Below are positions 1 through 11,442 of a DNA stretch of 64,000 bases, in pieces. The translations under genes and the position numbers were made by a program. The notes beneath the pieces were generated by a model. It saw nothing but the letters and a program-made list of their open reading frames with translations. It was not told where the DNA came from and did no database searches. Position 1 is the stretch's first letter. Each line of letters starts with the position of its first letter. This DNA comes from Chrysomallon squamiferum (Eukaryota > Mollusca > Gastropoda > Neomphalida > Peltospiridae): NCBI GenBank assembly GCA_012295275.1, contig CM022676.1:1-64000 (forward strand), written 5' to 3'.

Positions 1-411
1 TTTCTAACAAGTACACATTTCTAACAAGTACACATTTCTAACATGTACACATTTCTAACATGTACGTATTTCTAACATGTACACATTTCTAACAAGTACA
101 CATTTCTAACACGTACACATTTCTAACATGTACACATTTCTAACAAGTACACATTTCTAACATGTACACATTTCTAACATGTACACATTTCTAACATGTA
201 CGTATTTCTAACACGTACACATTTCTAACATGTACACATTTCTAACATGTACGTATTTCTAACATGTACACATTTCTAACATGTACGTATTTCTAACATG
301 TACACATTTCTAACATGTACGTATTTCTAACATGTACGTATTTCTAACATGTACACATTTCTAACATGTACATATTTCTAACATGTACACATTTCTAACA
401 TGTATGTATTT
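1..411. repeat. 17-bp minisatellite array
   Basis: About 24 tandem copies of a 17-bp unit resembling tttctaacatgtacaca fill the start of the window. Variants at two places (aac-a/t/c-gtac and aca/cgta) alternate along the array. The left edge is cut by the window. Three further units sit at about 943-990, at the start of the second copy of the neighbouring duplication. No coding potential is evident. Confidence 0.95.
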
Positions 412-857
412 CTGATTACATGGTAGAATGTCTGTAGAAAACGGAACACTGAAATTTACAGTGGAAAGGTTCAAATTAAAAAGCAGTACAACAACTTGGA
501 CAAAGTCTGCTACTGGTACACAAGTATTTTGATAACACCAGATTAAAATACTGTTTTGTAAAAAGTACAAACAAAACATTTGACAGGGATTCCATACGAG
601 CGTTTAAAAGTTTGAAAAGTTATAAATATTTCTCGGATGGAGATATATAATTTGTTTACTGGAAACACATGCATGTATAAATATTGTAAATACACCCATG
701 TCAAAATGAGGACGTATTTGTGCGTCTCAGTATAGTATGTATGTGAGTGTACATACACATGTATATATAATTCTGTATGTATGTATATAAACATATAAAC
801 ATAATATTAACATAAAGTCTGTTATCCAGCCTGTCATCTCCCACCTACAACAATGGG
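412..857. repeat. Tandem duplication, copy 1
   Basis: This stretch recurs at about 992-1441 with roughly 85-90% similarity by eye. Shared landmarks in order are tggtagaatgtctgtagaaa, the block around catacgagcgtttaaaag, ggaaacacatgcatg, and a closing segment ending cagcctgtcatct. Short ORFs here are in repeat-derived sequence and look like no protein I know. Confidence 0.85.
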
Positions 858-942
858 AGACTGTTTTTTGTGTACACACACGCACACACACACACATACA
901 CAGACACACAGACACATACACACACTTACACATTGCGTATAA
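858..942. repeat. CA-rich simple sequence between the duplicated blocks
   Basis: Imperfect (AC)n with scattered substitutions separates the first duplicated block from three minisatellite units at 943-990 that lead into the second block. Confidence 0.8.
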
Positions 943-991
943 GATGTACATATTTCTAACATTACATATTTCTAACATGTACGTATTTCTA

Positions 992-1441
992 ATTAGATGG
1001 TAGAATGTCTGTAGAAAACGGTCCACTGAAATTTACAGTGGAATGGTTCAAATTAAAAAGCAGTTCAACAACTTGTCAAAGTCTCTGCGACTCGAACCCG
1101 AGTGTTTTGGTAAAACCAGATTAAAAGACTGTCTTGTAAAAATACAAACAAAACATCTGAGAGGGATTCCATACGAGCGTTTAAAAGTTTGAAAAGTTAC
1201 AAATATTTCTCGGATGGATATAATTAATTTCTTTACTGGAAACACATGCATGCATAAATATTGAAAATCCACCCATGTCAAAATCAGGGCGTACTTGTGT
1301 GTCTCAGTATACTATGTATGTGTGTGTACATATACATGTATCTATAATATTTTCAGTTTGTATGTATATGTATATGTATATATATACATATACATCATAT
1401 TAACATAAATGCTGTTATCCAGCCTGTCATCTACAACAATG
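992..1441. repeat. Tandem duplication, copy 2
   Basis: Second copy of the block at 412-857, again preceded by the 17-bp minisatellite, so the duplicated unit included both. At about 1084-1100 its minus strand contains gggttcgagtcg, which resembles a tRNA-type B box. I see no matching A box or cloverleaf, so a SINE origin is only a weak possibility. Confidence 0.8.
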
Positions 1442-1855
1442 AATGAATGAATGAAAAAAATGAACAGGTCAGCGGGCGCGTCCGTCGCAGAAAAGAGTTT
1501 AGGGTAAGGAAAGAGGGTGGGTTCTCGCTACGAGTGCAGGACACAAGGGAGTGTCCAGCATGTCGGATCGTAACGAGTCGGTTCCGATGTTTCGTAGTCG
1601 TTATCCGCTCCTTGTTGTTTCCGGCACTTGTCTGTCTCCTAGTCATCTCAGTAGTTATTTGAACCATGTCTTTAATTTCATTTGTTTTTTGTTACACTAG
1701 GTGTTGTGACAGTTTCCCGCGCCATATTCAGGGAATGTCTATAGTCCACGTTTTTTAACGTTCACTGGCTTCTCACCTAAAACTGTGCCGAACAAACCCT
1801 CGTGTTTGCAGTGACATTAAAATATTTTTCATTTTTGTGTGAAGCGATTACTCAC
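1442..1855. other. Non-repetitive, moderately GC-rich sequence; probable intron of the minus-strand THAP-like gene
   Basis: Unique sequence with many CpGs, especially at 1475-1640. It contains a small inverted repeat (ggacac...gtgtcc near 1550-1566). Short open frames exist on both strands at 1447-1667 but lack recognisable domains. On the minus strand the stretch lies directly downstream of the splice donor at 1855/1854, so I read it as intronic. The next exon of that gene was not found here and probably lies before position 1. Confidence 0.4.
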
Positions 1856-1932
1856 AAACGTTTACGATATTCATTTCCCGTTCTTCTGCGACTGGAACAG
1901 TTAATAACTGAACAATGGTCATGACCTCCCAT
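1856..1932 (-). CDS. Probable first coding exon of a THAP-domain (C2CH zinc finger) protein
   Basis: Read on the minus strand from an ATG at 1932, the exon encodes 25 residues beginning MGGHDHCSVINCSSRRR. This matches the N-terminal end of a THAP domain: methionine a few residues before the first zinc cysteine, C-x4-C spacing, and a basic run after the second cysteine. THAP domains bind DNA through a C2CH zinc module, in transcription regulators and P-element-type transposases. The exon ends after two bases (TT) of a codon, at a strong donor GTGAGT (1855-1850). A TTY codon across the junction would give the Phe often seen there. The frame also stays open upstream to an ATG at 2028, but the inner ATG gives the usual THAP start. 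The second cysteine-histidine pair and the rest of the protein are not visible. The assignment rests on this exon alone. Confidence 0.45.
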
Positions 1933-1983
1933 TACAGCATGACTGCTTTTGTCCACCGATTTCCAAGTAGGACTATTTTGCCG

Positions 1984-2040
1984 AGATCTCGCGATCTGCG
2001 TCCTCGAATTACCAAGTAACGCGCACATGCGCAGTGAAAT
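1984..2040. promoter_or_regulatory. CpG-rich promoter-like segment with NRF1-like and TCTCGCGA-like motifs
   Basis: The stretch contains gatctcgcgatc (near the TCTCGCGAGA promoter palindrome) and acgcgcacatgcgcag (near the NRF1 consensus, with extra bases between the GCGC halves). It lies about 55-110 bp upstream of the THAP-like ATG on the minus strand and about 430 bp upstream of the plus-strand ATG at 2469. That is where a shared divergent promoter would sit. The motifs are seen; promoter activity is inferred. Confidence 0.35.
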
Positions 2041-2468
2041 GTGGAATACCTCTGTTCAGTAAAGTTATGAAGTAAATATATACGACGAGACATAATACAC
2101 ACACACAAACACAGACTAACAGACAGAGAGATAGAAGTGTAAATGTTTTATGTGTACTATCTCGTTCTTTCTATATTTCTCTGTCTTTCTCACACACACG
2201 CCCACACACATACACACGAATACACACATATAGAGTATAATTTGTTCAGTTTTCAATTGCTGTGTTTTGCCGTAGTCTTTGTCATGCGCGAGTTTATCTA
2301 AAACAAGTTTTATTTTTATCACACAGATACACTACACTGTTCTATAACTAAGTAAACAAGGGAAGGTAAAAACTATTATCACCTAACAACTATCTTTTAC
2401 TCTGTTATCTTCTTCCTGGTCCAGGTGATTTCTTCATTGTAGTTATTTAAAATCTCGAAGAATCCGCC
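2041..2468. other. Intergenic or 5'UTR sequence with CA/GA simple repeats
   Basis: Contains imperfect CA and GA runs at about 2097-2130 and 2190-2230, then unique AT-rich sequence leading to the ATG at 2469. I see no convincing coding frame. It could hold the 5'UTR of the plus-strand small-peptide model. Confidence 0.5.
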
Positions 2469-2538
2469 ATGTTGTCTACAGTTGTCGATATTTTTATTAT
2501 TTTCTTTGTTTGTGTGTCTACCCAGTCAGAAATATTAA
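2469..2538 (+). CDS. Exon 1 of a candidate small secreted peptide (signal peptide exon)
   Basis: An ATG in a favourable context (ccgccATGt) opens 23 codons followed by a single A, then a consensus splice donor A|GTAAGT at 2539. The encoded start, MLSTVVDIFIIFFVCVSTQS, has the shape of a signal peptide: a short N-region, a hydrophobic core (about residues 5-16) and a small polar region suitable for cleavage near residues 17-20. Without splicing, the frame stops two codons later. The one-base overhang joins in phase with the acceptor at 2835/2836 and makes a serine codon. I recognise no family. The evidence is start context, signal peptide, donor, phase match and a nearby poly(A) signal. A chance combination cannot be excluded. 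Confidence 0.45.
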
Positions 2539-2673
2539 GTAAGTAGATCTTATATTAACTATTATAATCAAAGAATATATATATATACATACTTATGATT
2601 TAAAGCAGGACAAGAATAAATAAACTGAAGTATTTTTAATATTAAAGTGTCTATTATAAGTTAAATATGTGTT

Positions 2674-2677
<4 letters not shown>

Positions 2678-2754
<77 letters not shown>
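2678..2754 (+). repeat. (CT)n microsatellite inside the candidate intron
   Basis: About 38 uninterrupted CT units. From about 2660 to the proposed acceptor AG at 2834-2835 there is no other AG dinucleotide on the plus strand. This pyrimidine run could therefore act as an unusually long polypyrimidine tract for that splice site. Confidence 0.9.
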
Positions 2755-2759
<5 letters not shown>

Positions 2760-2835
2760 CACACACACATCTTTACGTTCATTCATTCACGCTCTATATA
2801 CATAAATAAATCATTACATTTGAAATGATGTCAAG

Positions 2836-2939
2836 GTATCAACTGTGAGAACGTAGATGAAGAACTGAATTTCTCTCAAAATGATGGAAATGTTTATTTC
2901 GTTCTGGAAGACGAAGATGTACATGAAAATACAGATTAA
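2836..2939 (+). CDS. Exon 2 of the candidate small secreted peptide
   Basis: The exon follows the AG at 2834-2835 and begins with the two bases needed to complete the codon left by exon 1. It then reads 33 codons to a TAA at 2937-2939. The full model is 57 residues, leaving a mature part of roughly 37-40. The mature part is strongly acidic (for example YFVLEDEDVHENTD at the end) and has one cysteine near its start, so no intramolecular disulfide is expected. AATAAA at 3307-3312 lies about 370 bp downstream. I recognise no homologue. It could be a lineage-specific secreted peptide, or the end of a gene whose other exons I cannot see. Confidence 0.42.
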
Positions 2940-3306
2940 TATTTATAAAATATTTTCTGCATTTTTAGAAATCACCGTAAATTTATAAATCATATCGACT
3001 ATTTCTCTTGACTATAATAATAATTAAAAACATTGATGCAGATTTATTTCTAATTTAATAGTTCCTAAATATAAATCCATTCTGCAAATTATTTCCATTG
3101 TTTATTCTGAGAAAATAATATTATTTGTGGTATATTTCAGTTTTATTGTATAGTAAAATTATGTGTTAACTATTTTACCTGTTGATATTATACTTTGTTC
3201 ATTTATATACTAAGTTAGACCTTCACACATTATCTTTATTATGTTAATTTAATTATATTACATTATTTATGTCTTACTAAGAAATTATATTAAATTATAT
3301 GAAAAC
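2940..3306 (+). other. Very AT-rich sequence, probable 3'UTR of the small-peptide model
   Basis: No open frame of note; long runs of A and T. It leads directly to a canonical poly(A) signal, as a 3'UTR would. Confidence 0.35.
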
Positions 3307-3312
3307 AATAAA
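3307..3312 (+). promoter_or_regulatory. AATAAA poly(A) signal
   Basis: Canonical hexamer in the context gaaaacaataaaattacc, about 370 bp after the stop of the small-peptide model. In such AT-rich DNA the hexamer is expected by chance, so only its position gives it weight. Confidence 0.35.
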
Positions 3313-4057
3313 ATTACCTTTCTGTCTTTCTTAATTATAAAGAAAAAATGCTTTGATCAAGACAAATGAACATACTGATACATTTTTATATGCTTTTCTA
3401 AGAAGATAGCATTTTCACAAATAATCAAATTTCTTAAGTATAAATCAATCGCACACACACACACACGCACAGAGAGAGAACAGGGCAATGGCTCAAAATC
3501 TATAACAGATAACTTCAATTTTCATAATTTATTCGACACGTAAACGTATTCTTAAAATTCGTAAACAGAAAACATGAATTTGTATATAGTCAAATGAGGA
3601 ATACAGGAAAGAGGCAAACAACAGTTACAGAGAGAAACAATGTATATGTGTGTGTGTGCATGTATGTATACATGCATGTATGAGTGTATGTATGTGCGTG
3701 TGTCCTTGTTTGTGAATGCTAGAACACGTATTGTTTGTAAATAATGTGTGCGTCTGTGCGTGTTTGCATAGATATAATTCACTGAATAAAAATTAAAACT
3801 GATATTTTGAACCTATGGTGAACAGTCCCCCGGTAATCCATTTTCAAGTACAAATTACCGTATTAGCCACTACGAGGTGGGGGTGTCATCACTCACCAGG
3901 TGACTCCGTGTCGCTGCATTTTAGGTACAATTTATTAAAACAATGGTGAGGAATCATTTAAAATTTACTTTGAATTCAAACAGTATACGACACATAGCAA
4001 ATAACTATCTCTATTGTTAATATTGTTTTATTATTAAACTAAGTGATATATGTGTGT
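3313..4057. other. No gene seen; AT-rich sequence with small CA/TG repeats
   Basis: Contains a short (CA)n at about 3452-3468 and TG-rich imperfect repeats at about 3645-3770. A more complex unique patch with higher GC lies at about 3815-3925. I could not identify that patch as coding or as a known RNA. Confidence 0.6.
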
Positions 4058-4265
<208 letters not shown>

Positions 4266-6359
4266 TATGTCCGTATTAATCCTTGGTGTATATATTGTTA
4301 TAAGTAAACTCGAATAATTCACTTCTATATTCACGATATCTCTATTCATCTGTCGATGTATGTAGGTATGTGTGGATGTGATTGAGTATATTTTGTTAGT
4401 TGTAGGCAGCTATTATTGATTGTGTGGATTAATAGCTGTATGTGTTTATGTTTCAGTCAATGTTTGTGTTTCAGTTGTCTTTCCAGAATTAAAAACACGT
4501 TTCATTAGACATTTTCTATAGGCACATATCAGTCCATATTGGTGTCAGTTTATATCTGTAGGAATGTATCAGCCTTTATCTGTCTCTCTCGTTATCTGAA
4601 GCTGGGTCTCAGTCTACATACGTTTCTTCGTTATCTGTAGCTGTGAATTACTATATGTACTATATATCTGTATCATTATCTGTACGTTTGTATCAGTCGC
4701 TCTCTCTGACTATCTCTTTATCTGTAGGAGTGTATCAATCTGTATCTATCTTTATCTGTAGGCTTGTCTGAATCTATATGTGTCTTCTTTGTCCATAGAT
4801 GTGTATTAATCTCTCTCTATATCTGTGGTTTCCTGTAGGTGTATAGCAATCTGTATCTATATTTATCTTTGTATATTGGTGTGTATTAATCTATATCTGT
4901 ATATATAGTTATCTGTTAGTGTATATTAATCTGTTTCTGTATCTGTAGGTTTGTTTTAATCTATATCTGTATCTATCGTGATTTATAGGTCTGTATTAAA
5001 CTTTATCTCCATCTATCGTTATCTGCACGTGTGTATTAATGTAAATCTGTATATCTAGTTATCTGTAGGTTTCCATTAATCTATATCTCTATCTATCGTT
5101 ATTTGTAGGTGTGTATTAATCTCTGTCTGTATCTATTATTATATTCAGGTTTTCTGTTAAATATCTGTAGTTATCGTTGTTTTGGGGGGTGTATTGATCT
5201 ATGCCTGTAACTGCTATGCCTAGGGGGTGTATTGGTGTATATCTATATCTATATTATCTATTGGTGTTTATGAATATTCATAACTGAATCTCTCTTTATC
5301 TTTTGGTGAATATCAATGTATGTGTGTATATCGTTATCTGTAAATGTGTATTAGTCTATATCTGTATATATCGGTATTTGTAGTTGTATTTATAAATCTA
5401 TATCTCTCTTTGTCATATATAGGTGTATTAATATATATCTGTATTTATCGTTATCTGCAGGTATGTATAAGTGTACGAATGTGTTTTCGTTATTTGTGGC
5501 TGTGTTCTATAGTGTGTATCAAGCGTAATCTGTAGGTGTGTATTAATCTATCGTTAAATCCAGGTACATATCAATGTATATATATGTCTTACTTATCTGT
5601 AGGTGTGTATTAATCCATATGTATAACAACCATTAAGTATAAGTATGCATCGAAATATATATGTCGTATATCAGTCTGTATCTGCATCTATCGCTATCTG
5701 TACATGTGTATCAAACTGTATCTGTCTCTTTCTTTACTTGTGGGTGTGTATAAATATATGTCTATATGTATTGTTCTCTGTATGTGCGATTTATTCTATA
5801 TCTCTAACTTCCTCATCTATAAGTGTATATTAATCTATATCTGTATTTACCTTTATCTCTAGGTGTATTAACCAATATCTGTATCTATCCTTTTCTGTAG
5901 GTGTCTATTAATCTACATCAGTATTTATCACTATCTATAGGTGTATTTTATTCTATATCTGTATTTATCTTTATCTATAGATGTGTATTAATTTGTATCT
6001 GCATCTATGTTTATCTGTAGGTGTGTATTAATCTATATGTCTAGATATCGTTATCTATAGGTTAGCATCAATGTATGTGTATCTGTCGCTATATGTAGTT
6101 ATGTATAAACCAATATGTGTTTATCTTTATCTGTAGGTTTGCATTAGACTCTACATATGCATATCGTTATGTTCCCGTCAGTATCAATCTATGTTTGTAT
6201 CTAGTTTTATCTGTAGTATCTCTCAACCCATATCTGTATATATATATTTAATATTAATCAGTATATGTGTCTATCTTTATCTGTAGCTGTGTGTTAATCT
6301 CTCTGTATTTATATTTATCTTTATGTGTGAATCGATAAGCATCTGTATATATCGCTATA

Positions 6360-6360
<1 letters not shown>

Positions 6361-6397
<37 letters not shown>
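6361..6397. repeat. (GT)n microsatellite within the 40-bp array
   Basis: A run of GT dinucleotides that seems to have expanded from the gtgtgt start of the 40-bp unit. Confidence 0.9.
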
Positions 6398-6398
<1 letters not shown>

Positions 6399-7139
6399 AT
6401 CAATATATATTTGTATCTATCGTTATCTGTAAGTATATATGAATTTATTTCTATGTTTAGTTCTTTCCTTGTATGTAATTATCTATCAGTCTAGTTGTGT
6501 GTTTGTTATTGTTTGCAGTATAGGACAATGTATGAGCATCTATCGACACATGTAGGTTTTATGAAACTATGTGTGTGATCCTTATATACATATGTCAGTA
6601 AGTGTTAATCAATTGTATTTGTTTATCGTTATCTCTATGTATGTAGTCATTAATCTGTATATTTACTGTTGTATGTCGATGTGCATCAATCTTTGCATCT
6701 ATCTTTGTATGTAAATTTGTATAAATCTGTATCTGTATCTAACGTGATCTGTAGGTGTCTATCAGCCTATATCTCTACCTGTAGGTGATTATTAGTCTCT
6801 ACCTTTCGTTATATGTAGCTATGAATCAATCTATATGTGTGTCTTACTTATCTATCGGGGTGAATTATCTATATATGTGATTTTCATTACCTATTATATC
6901 TGGATGTAGGTTTGTATTAGACTATATCTCTATCTATATCTTTAGATGTGTTTTAATCTATATCTGTATCTATCGTTATATGCGTGTATTAATCTGTATC
7001 GATATATATCTTTATCTATAGGTGTGTATTAATCTATATTTGTATTTATCTTTATCTGTAAGTGTGTATTAATCTATATCTGTATATATCGTTATATGCG
7101 TGTATTAATCTATATCTGTTTCTGTCATTATCTATATCT

Positions 7140-7860
7140 GTATCTGTTGCTACTTCTAGGTATGTATCAGTCTGTATCGTTCTATGTGGGTATATATTAA
7201 TGTGTATACGTTATATGTAGGTGTGTATTAATCTATATCTGTTTCAGTCATTATCTCTATAATTCTATATCTGTATCTGTTGCTACTTCTAGGTATGTAT
7301 CAGTCTGTATCGTTCTATGTGGGTATATATTAATGTCTATACGTTATATATCTAGGTGTGTGTATTAATCTATATCTGTTTCAGTCATTATCTCTATCTG
7401 TATCTGTTGCTACTTCTAGGTATGTATCAGTCTGTATTGTTCTCTGTGGGTATATATTAATGTATATATCTATTATATGTAGGTGTGTATTAATCTATAT
7501 CTGTTTCAGTCATTATCTCTATCTGTATCTGTTGCTACTTCTAGGTATGTATCAGTCTGTATTGTTCTCTGTGGGTATATATTAATGTGTATACGTTATA
7601 TGTAGGTGTGTATTAATCTATATCTGTTTCAGTCATTATCTCTATCTGTATCTGTTGCTACTTCTAGGTATGTACCAGTCTGTATTGTTCTCTGTGGGTA
7701 TATATTAATGTGTATATGTTATATGTAGGTGTGTATTAATCTATATCTGTTTCAGCTCATTATCTCTATCTGTATCTATTGCTACTTCTAAGTATGTATC
7801 AGTCTGTATCGTTCTCTGTGGGTATATATTAATGTATATACGTTATATGTTGGTGTGTAT
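7140..7860. repeat. Higher-order repeat of about 123 bp (three 40-bp units)
   Basis: The segment from ggtatgtatcagtctgta through gggtatatattaatg and ctgtttcagtcattatc to ttgctacttcta recurs about six times. Successive copies start near 7419, 7544 and 7667. The copies are far more similar to each other than to neighbouring 40-bp units, showing recent amplification of a three-unit block. Confidence 0.85.
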
Positions 7861-8297
7861 CAATCCCTATATATGTGTCTTCTTCATCTGTAGCTTTTTA
7901 AAATCTATAGGTGTGTATTAATCGAGATATGTTTCTATCGTTATCTATTCGTGTGTACTAATCTGTACTATCTATTTTTGTCATTATCTATAGATGTGTT
8001 TTAAGATATATCTGTATCTATTGCTACTTCTAGGTATGTATCGGTTCCTATCGCTCTCTGTAGATGTGCATAAATCTATGCCTGTATCTACCGTTATTTG
8101 ATGGTGTGTATCAAACCCTATGTATATGTCTTCTTCATCTGTAGCTTTTTAAAATCTATATCTGTATTTATAATCGTCTTTCGATTTGTTTCAATCGTTA
8201 TACTGTCTTCCTTATCTGTAGCTTTTTAAAATCTATATCTGTATTTATCATTATTTGTCGGCGTGTTTCTACAGTTATAGTGTCTTCCTTATCTGCA

Positions 8298-9917
8298 GGT
8301 ATGTATCAGTCTATAATTCTATCTATCGCACTCTGCAGGTATGTATCAGTCTATAATTCTATCTATCGCACTCTGCAGGTGTGTATCAGTCTATAATTCT
8401 GTCTATCGCACTCTGCAGGTATGTATCAGTCTATAATTCTATCTATCGCACTCTGCAGGTATGTGTCAGTCTATAATTCTATCTATCGCACTCTGTAGGT
8501 GTGTATCTGTCTATAATTCTATCTATCGCACTCTGCAGGTGTGTATCAGTCTATAATTCTATCTATCGCACTCTGCAGGTGTGTATCTGTCTATAATTCT
8601 ATCTATCGCACTCTGTAGGTGTGTATCAGTCTATAATTCTCTCTATCGCACTCTGCAGGTGTGTATCAGTCTATAATTCTATCTGTCACACTCTGCAGGT
8701 GTGTATCAGTCTATAATTCTATCTATCGCACTCTGTAGGTGTGTATCAGTCTATAATTCTGTCTATCGCACTCTGCAGGTGTGTATCTGTCTATAATTCT
8801 ATCTATCGCACTCTGTAGGTATGTATCAGTCTATAATTCTCTCTATCGCACTCTGCAGGTGTATATCAGTCTATAATTCTATCTGTCACACTCTGCAGGT
8901 ATGTATCAGTCTATAATTCTATCTATCGCACTCTGCAGGTGTGTATCAGTCTATAATTCTATCTGTCACACTCTGCAGGTGTGTATCAGTCTATAATTCT
9001 ATCTATCGCACTCTGCAGGTATGTATCTGTCTATAATTCTATCTATCGCACTCTGTAGGTGTGTATCAGTCTATAATTCTATCTATCGCACTCTGCAGGT
9101 ATGTATCAGTCTATAATTCTCTCTATCGCACTCTGCAGGTGTGTATCAGTCTATAATTCTATCTGTCACACTCTGCAGGTGTGTATCAGTCTATAATTCT
9201 ATCTATCGCACTCTGCAGGTATGTATCAGTCTATAATTCTCTCTATCGCACTCTGCAGGTGTGTATCAGTCTATAATAATTCTATCTGTCACACTCTGCA
9301 GGTGTGTATCAGTCTATAATTCTATCTATCGCACTCTGTAGGTGTGTATCAGTCTATAATTCTGTCTATCGCACTCTGCAGGTGTGTATCTGTCTATAAT
9401 TCTATCTATCGCACTCTGTAGGTGTGTATCAGTCTATAATTCTGTCTATCGCACTCTGCAGGTATGTATCAGTCTATAATTCTGTCTATCGCACTCTGCA
9501 GGTGTGTATCAGTCTATAATTCTATCTATCGCACTCTGCAGGTATGTATCAGTCTATAATTCTATCTATCGCACTCTGCAGGTGTGTATCTGTCTATAAT
9601 TCTATCTATCGCACTCTGCAGGTGTGTATCTGTCTATAATTCTATCTATCGCACTCTGCAGGTATGTATCTGTCTATAATTCTATCTATCGCACTCTGCA
9701 GGTGTGTATCAGTCTATAATTCTATCTATCGCACTCTGCAGGTATGTATCTGTCTATAATTCTATCTATCGCACTCTGCAGGTGTGTATCAGTCTATAAT
9801 TCTATCTATCGCACTCTGCAGGTGTGTATCTGTCTATAATTCTATCTGTCGCACTCTGCAGGTGTGTATCAGTCTATAATTCTATCTATCGCACTCTGCA
9901 GGTGTGTATCTGTCTAT
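8298..9917. repeat. Homogenised 40-bp tandem block, about 40 copies
   Basis: Near-identical 40-bp units beginning ggtatgtatcagtctataat and ending atctatcgcactctgca. Variation is restricted to a few linked sites: ggta/ggtg, atcagt/atctgt, the base before tctatc or ctctatc, atcgca/gtcaca, and tgcag/tgtag. One 3-bp insertion occurs near 9276. The low divergence compared with the flanking array indicates recent expansion. Confidence 0.95.
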
Positions 9918-11322
9918 ATATCTGCTCCCTTAATTATAGGTATGTATTAATCCAAATATGTTTCTATCGACATCTATTCGTGTGTACTAATCTTTGTACT
10001 TCTTTATATATACGTGTGTATTAATCGATATATATTTTTGTCATTATCTATACTTGTGTATTAATCAATATCTCTTTCTACCGTTATGACTAGGTGTGTA
10101 CAGACGTATACAGGTATATATGGTTATCTATGGGTGTGCACTAATCTATATCTTATATATCCTTATCTATAGGTGTGTATTAATCAATATCTGTATCAAT
10201 CGTTATCTGTACGTGTGCATCAATCTATCTGGTTTTTTGTTATGTGTAGGTGTGAATTAACTTATGTTTGTAGATATCGTTATCTGAAGGTATCTATCAA
10301 CTTACATCTGTATCTATCGCTATCTGTAGGTATGTATTAGCCTGTGTACGTATATACGTTATCTGTAGGTGTCTATTAATCTATGCCTGTATCTACTGTT
10401 ATATGTTGGTATCAATCTTTACATAGGTGTCTTCGTTATCCATATGTTTATCTATTGTTATCTATGAGTGTCTATTAATCTATATCTATATCTATCTCAA
10501 TCTGTATTTAGATGTGTACTGAGTGTCTTAGTTATCTGTTAAACTATGTCTGTGACTATCGTTATCCCTAGAGGTGTATCGATCAGTATATATATTTATC
10601 TTATCTATAGGCGTTTATCAATATATATGAGTATCTGTCGTTATCTGAAAATATGTATCAGTCTGTATCTGCATGCATCAGTATGTGTACGTGTATTGAT
10701 AAATCTGTATCTGTATCTATCGTTATCTTTAGGTGTGTATTAATCTGTATCTGTTTCTGTCGCGATCTATAGGTGTGTATTAATCTAAAATATCTATCTA
10801 CCGTTATATGTAGGTGTGTATTAATTTATATCTGCTTTTATGTTTGTATTAATCTGTACCTGTATCTGTCATTATCTTTATCAATGTCTGTATTTATCAC
10901 GATGTGCATCAATCTATATTTGTATCTTTTATCCATAGGAGTGTATTAGTCTGTGTGTGTTTCTATCGTTATCTATAGCAGTGTATTAAACTATATCTGT
11001 ATCTATCGTTATCCGTATGTGTGTATTAATCTAAAATATTTAGCTATCCTTTTCTTTAAGTGTGTACTGATCTATATCTGTATATATCGTTATCTATAGG
11101 TGTGTATTAATCTACATCTGTATCTACAGCTATCTACAGATGTGTATTAATCTATATCTATTGTTATCTATAGGTGAATATTAATCTATATCTGTATCTA
11201 TCGTTGTATTTAATTGTGTATTAATCTACATCTCTATCTATCCTTATCTTTAGGTGTGTACTAATGTGTATCTGTATCTATCGTTATCTTTAGGTGTGTA
11301 TTAATGTATATCTTTATCTTTA

Positions 11323-11442
11323 GTTATACATAGCTGTGTGTTAATGTAAATCTGTATGTATCGTTATACATAGCTGTGTGTTAATGTAAATCTGTATGTA
11401 TCGTTATACATAGCTGTGTGTTAATGTAAATCTGTATGTATC
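11323..11442. repeat. Three identical 40-bp units
   Basis: Three exact copies of one variant of the 40-bp unit (contains tacatagctgtgtgttaatg) in a row within otherwise diverged units. Confidence 0.9.

Noticed and set aside
1084-1100. tRNA or SINE suggested by a B-box-like gggttcgagtcg on the minus strand
   Set aside because: There is no A box or cloverleaf, and the paralogous block at 412-857 does not conserve the motif.
1431-1667. 78-residue minus-strand and 71-residue plus-strand frames in GC-richer DNA
   Set aside because: Overlapping frames on both strands, no domain recognised; the region is better explained as intron next to the THAP-like exon.
3815-3925. Possible small RNA gene in a GC-richer patch
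   Set aside because: I could not match it to a tRNA, 5S, U-snRNA or other known RNA, nor find promoter elements.
8298-9917. CRISPR-like array of 40-bp repeats
   Set aside because: The whole 40-bp unit is repeated with no unique spacers, in animal-type DNA with no cas genes.
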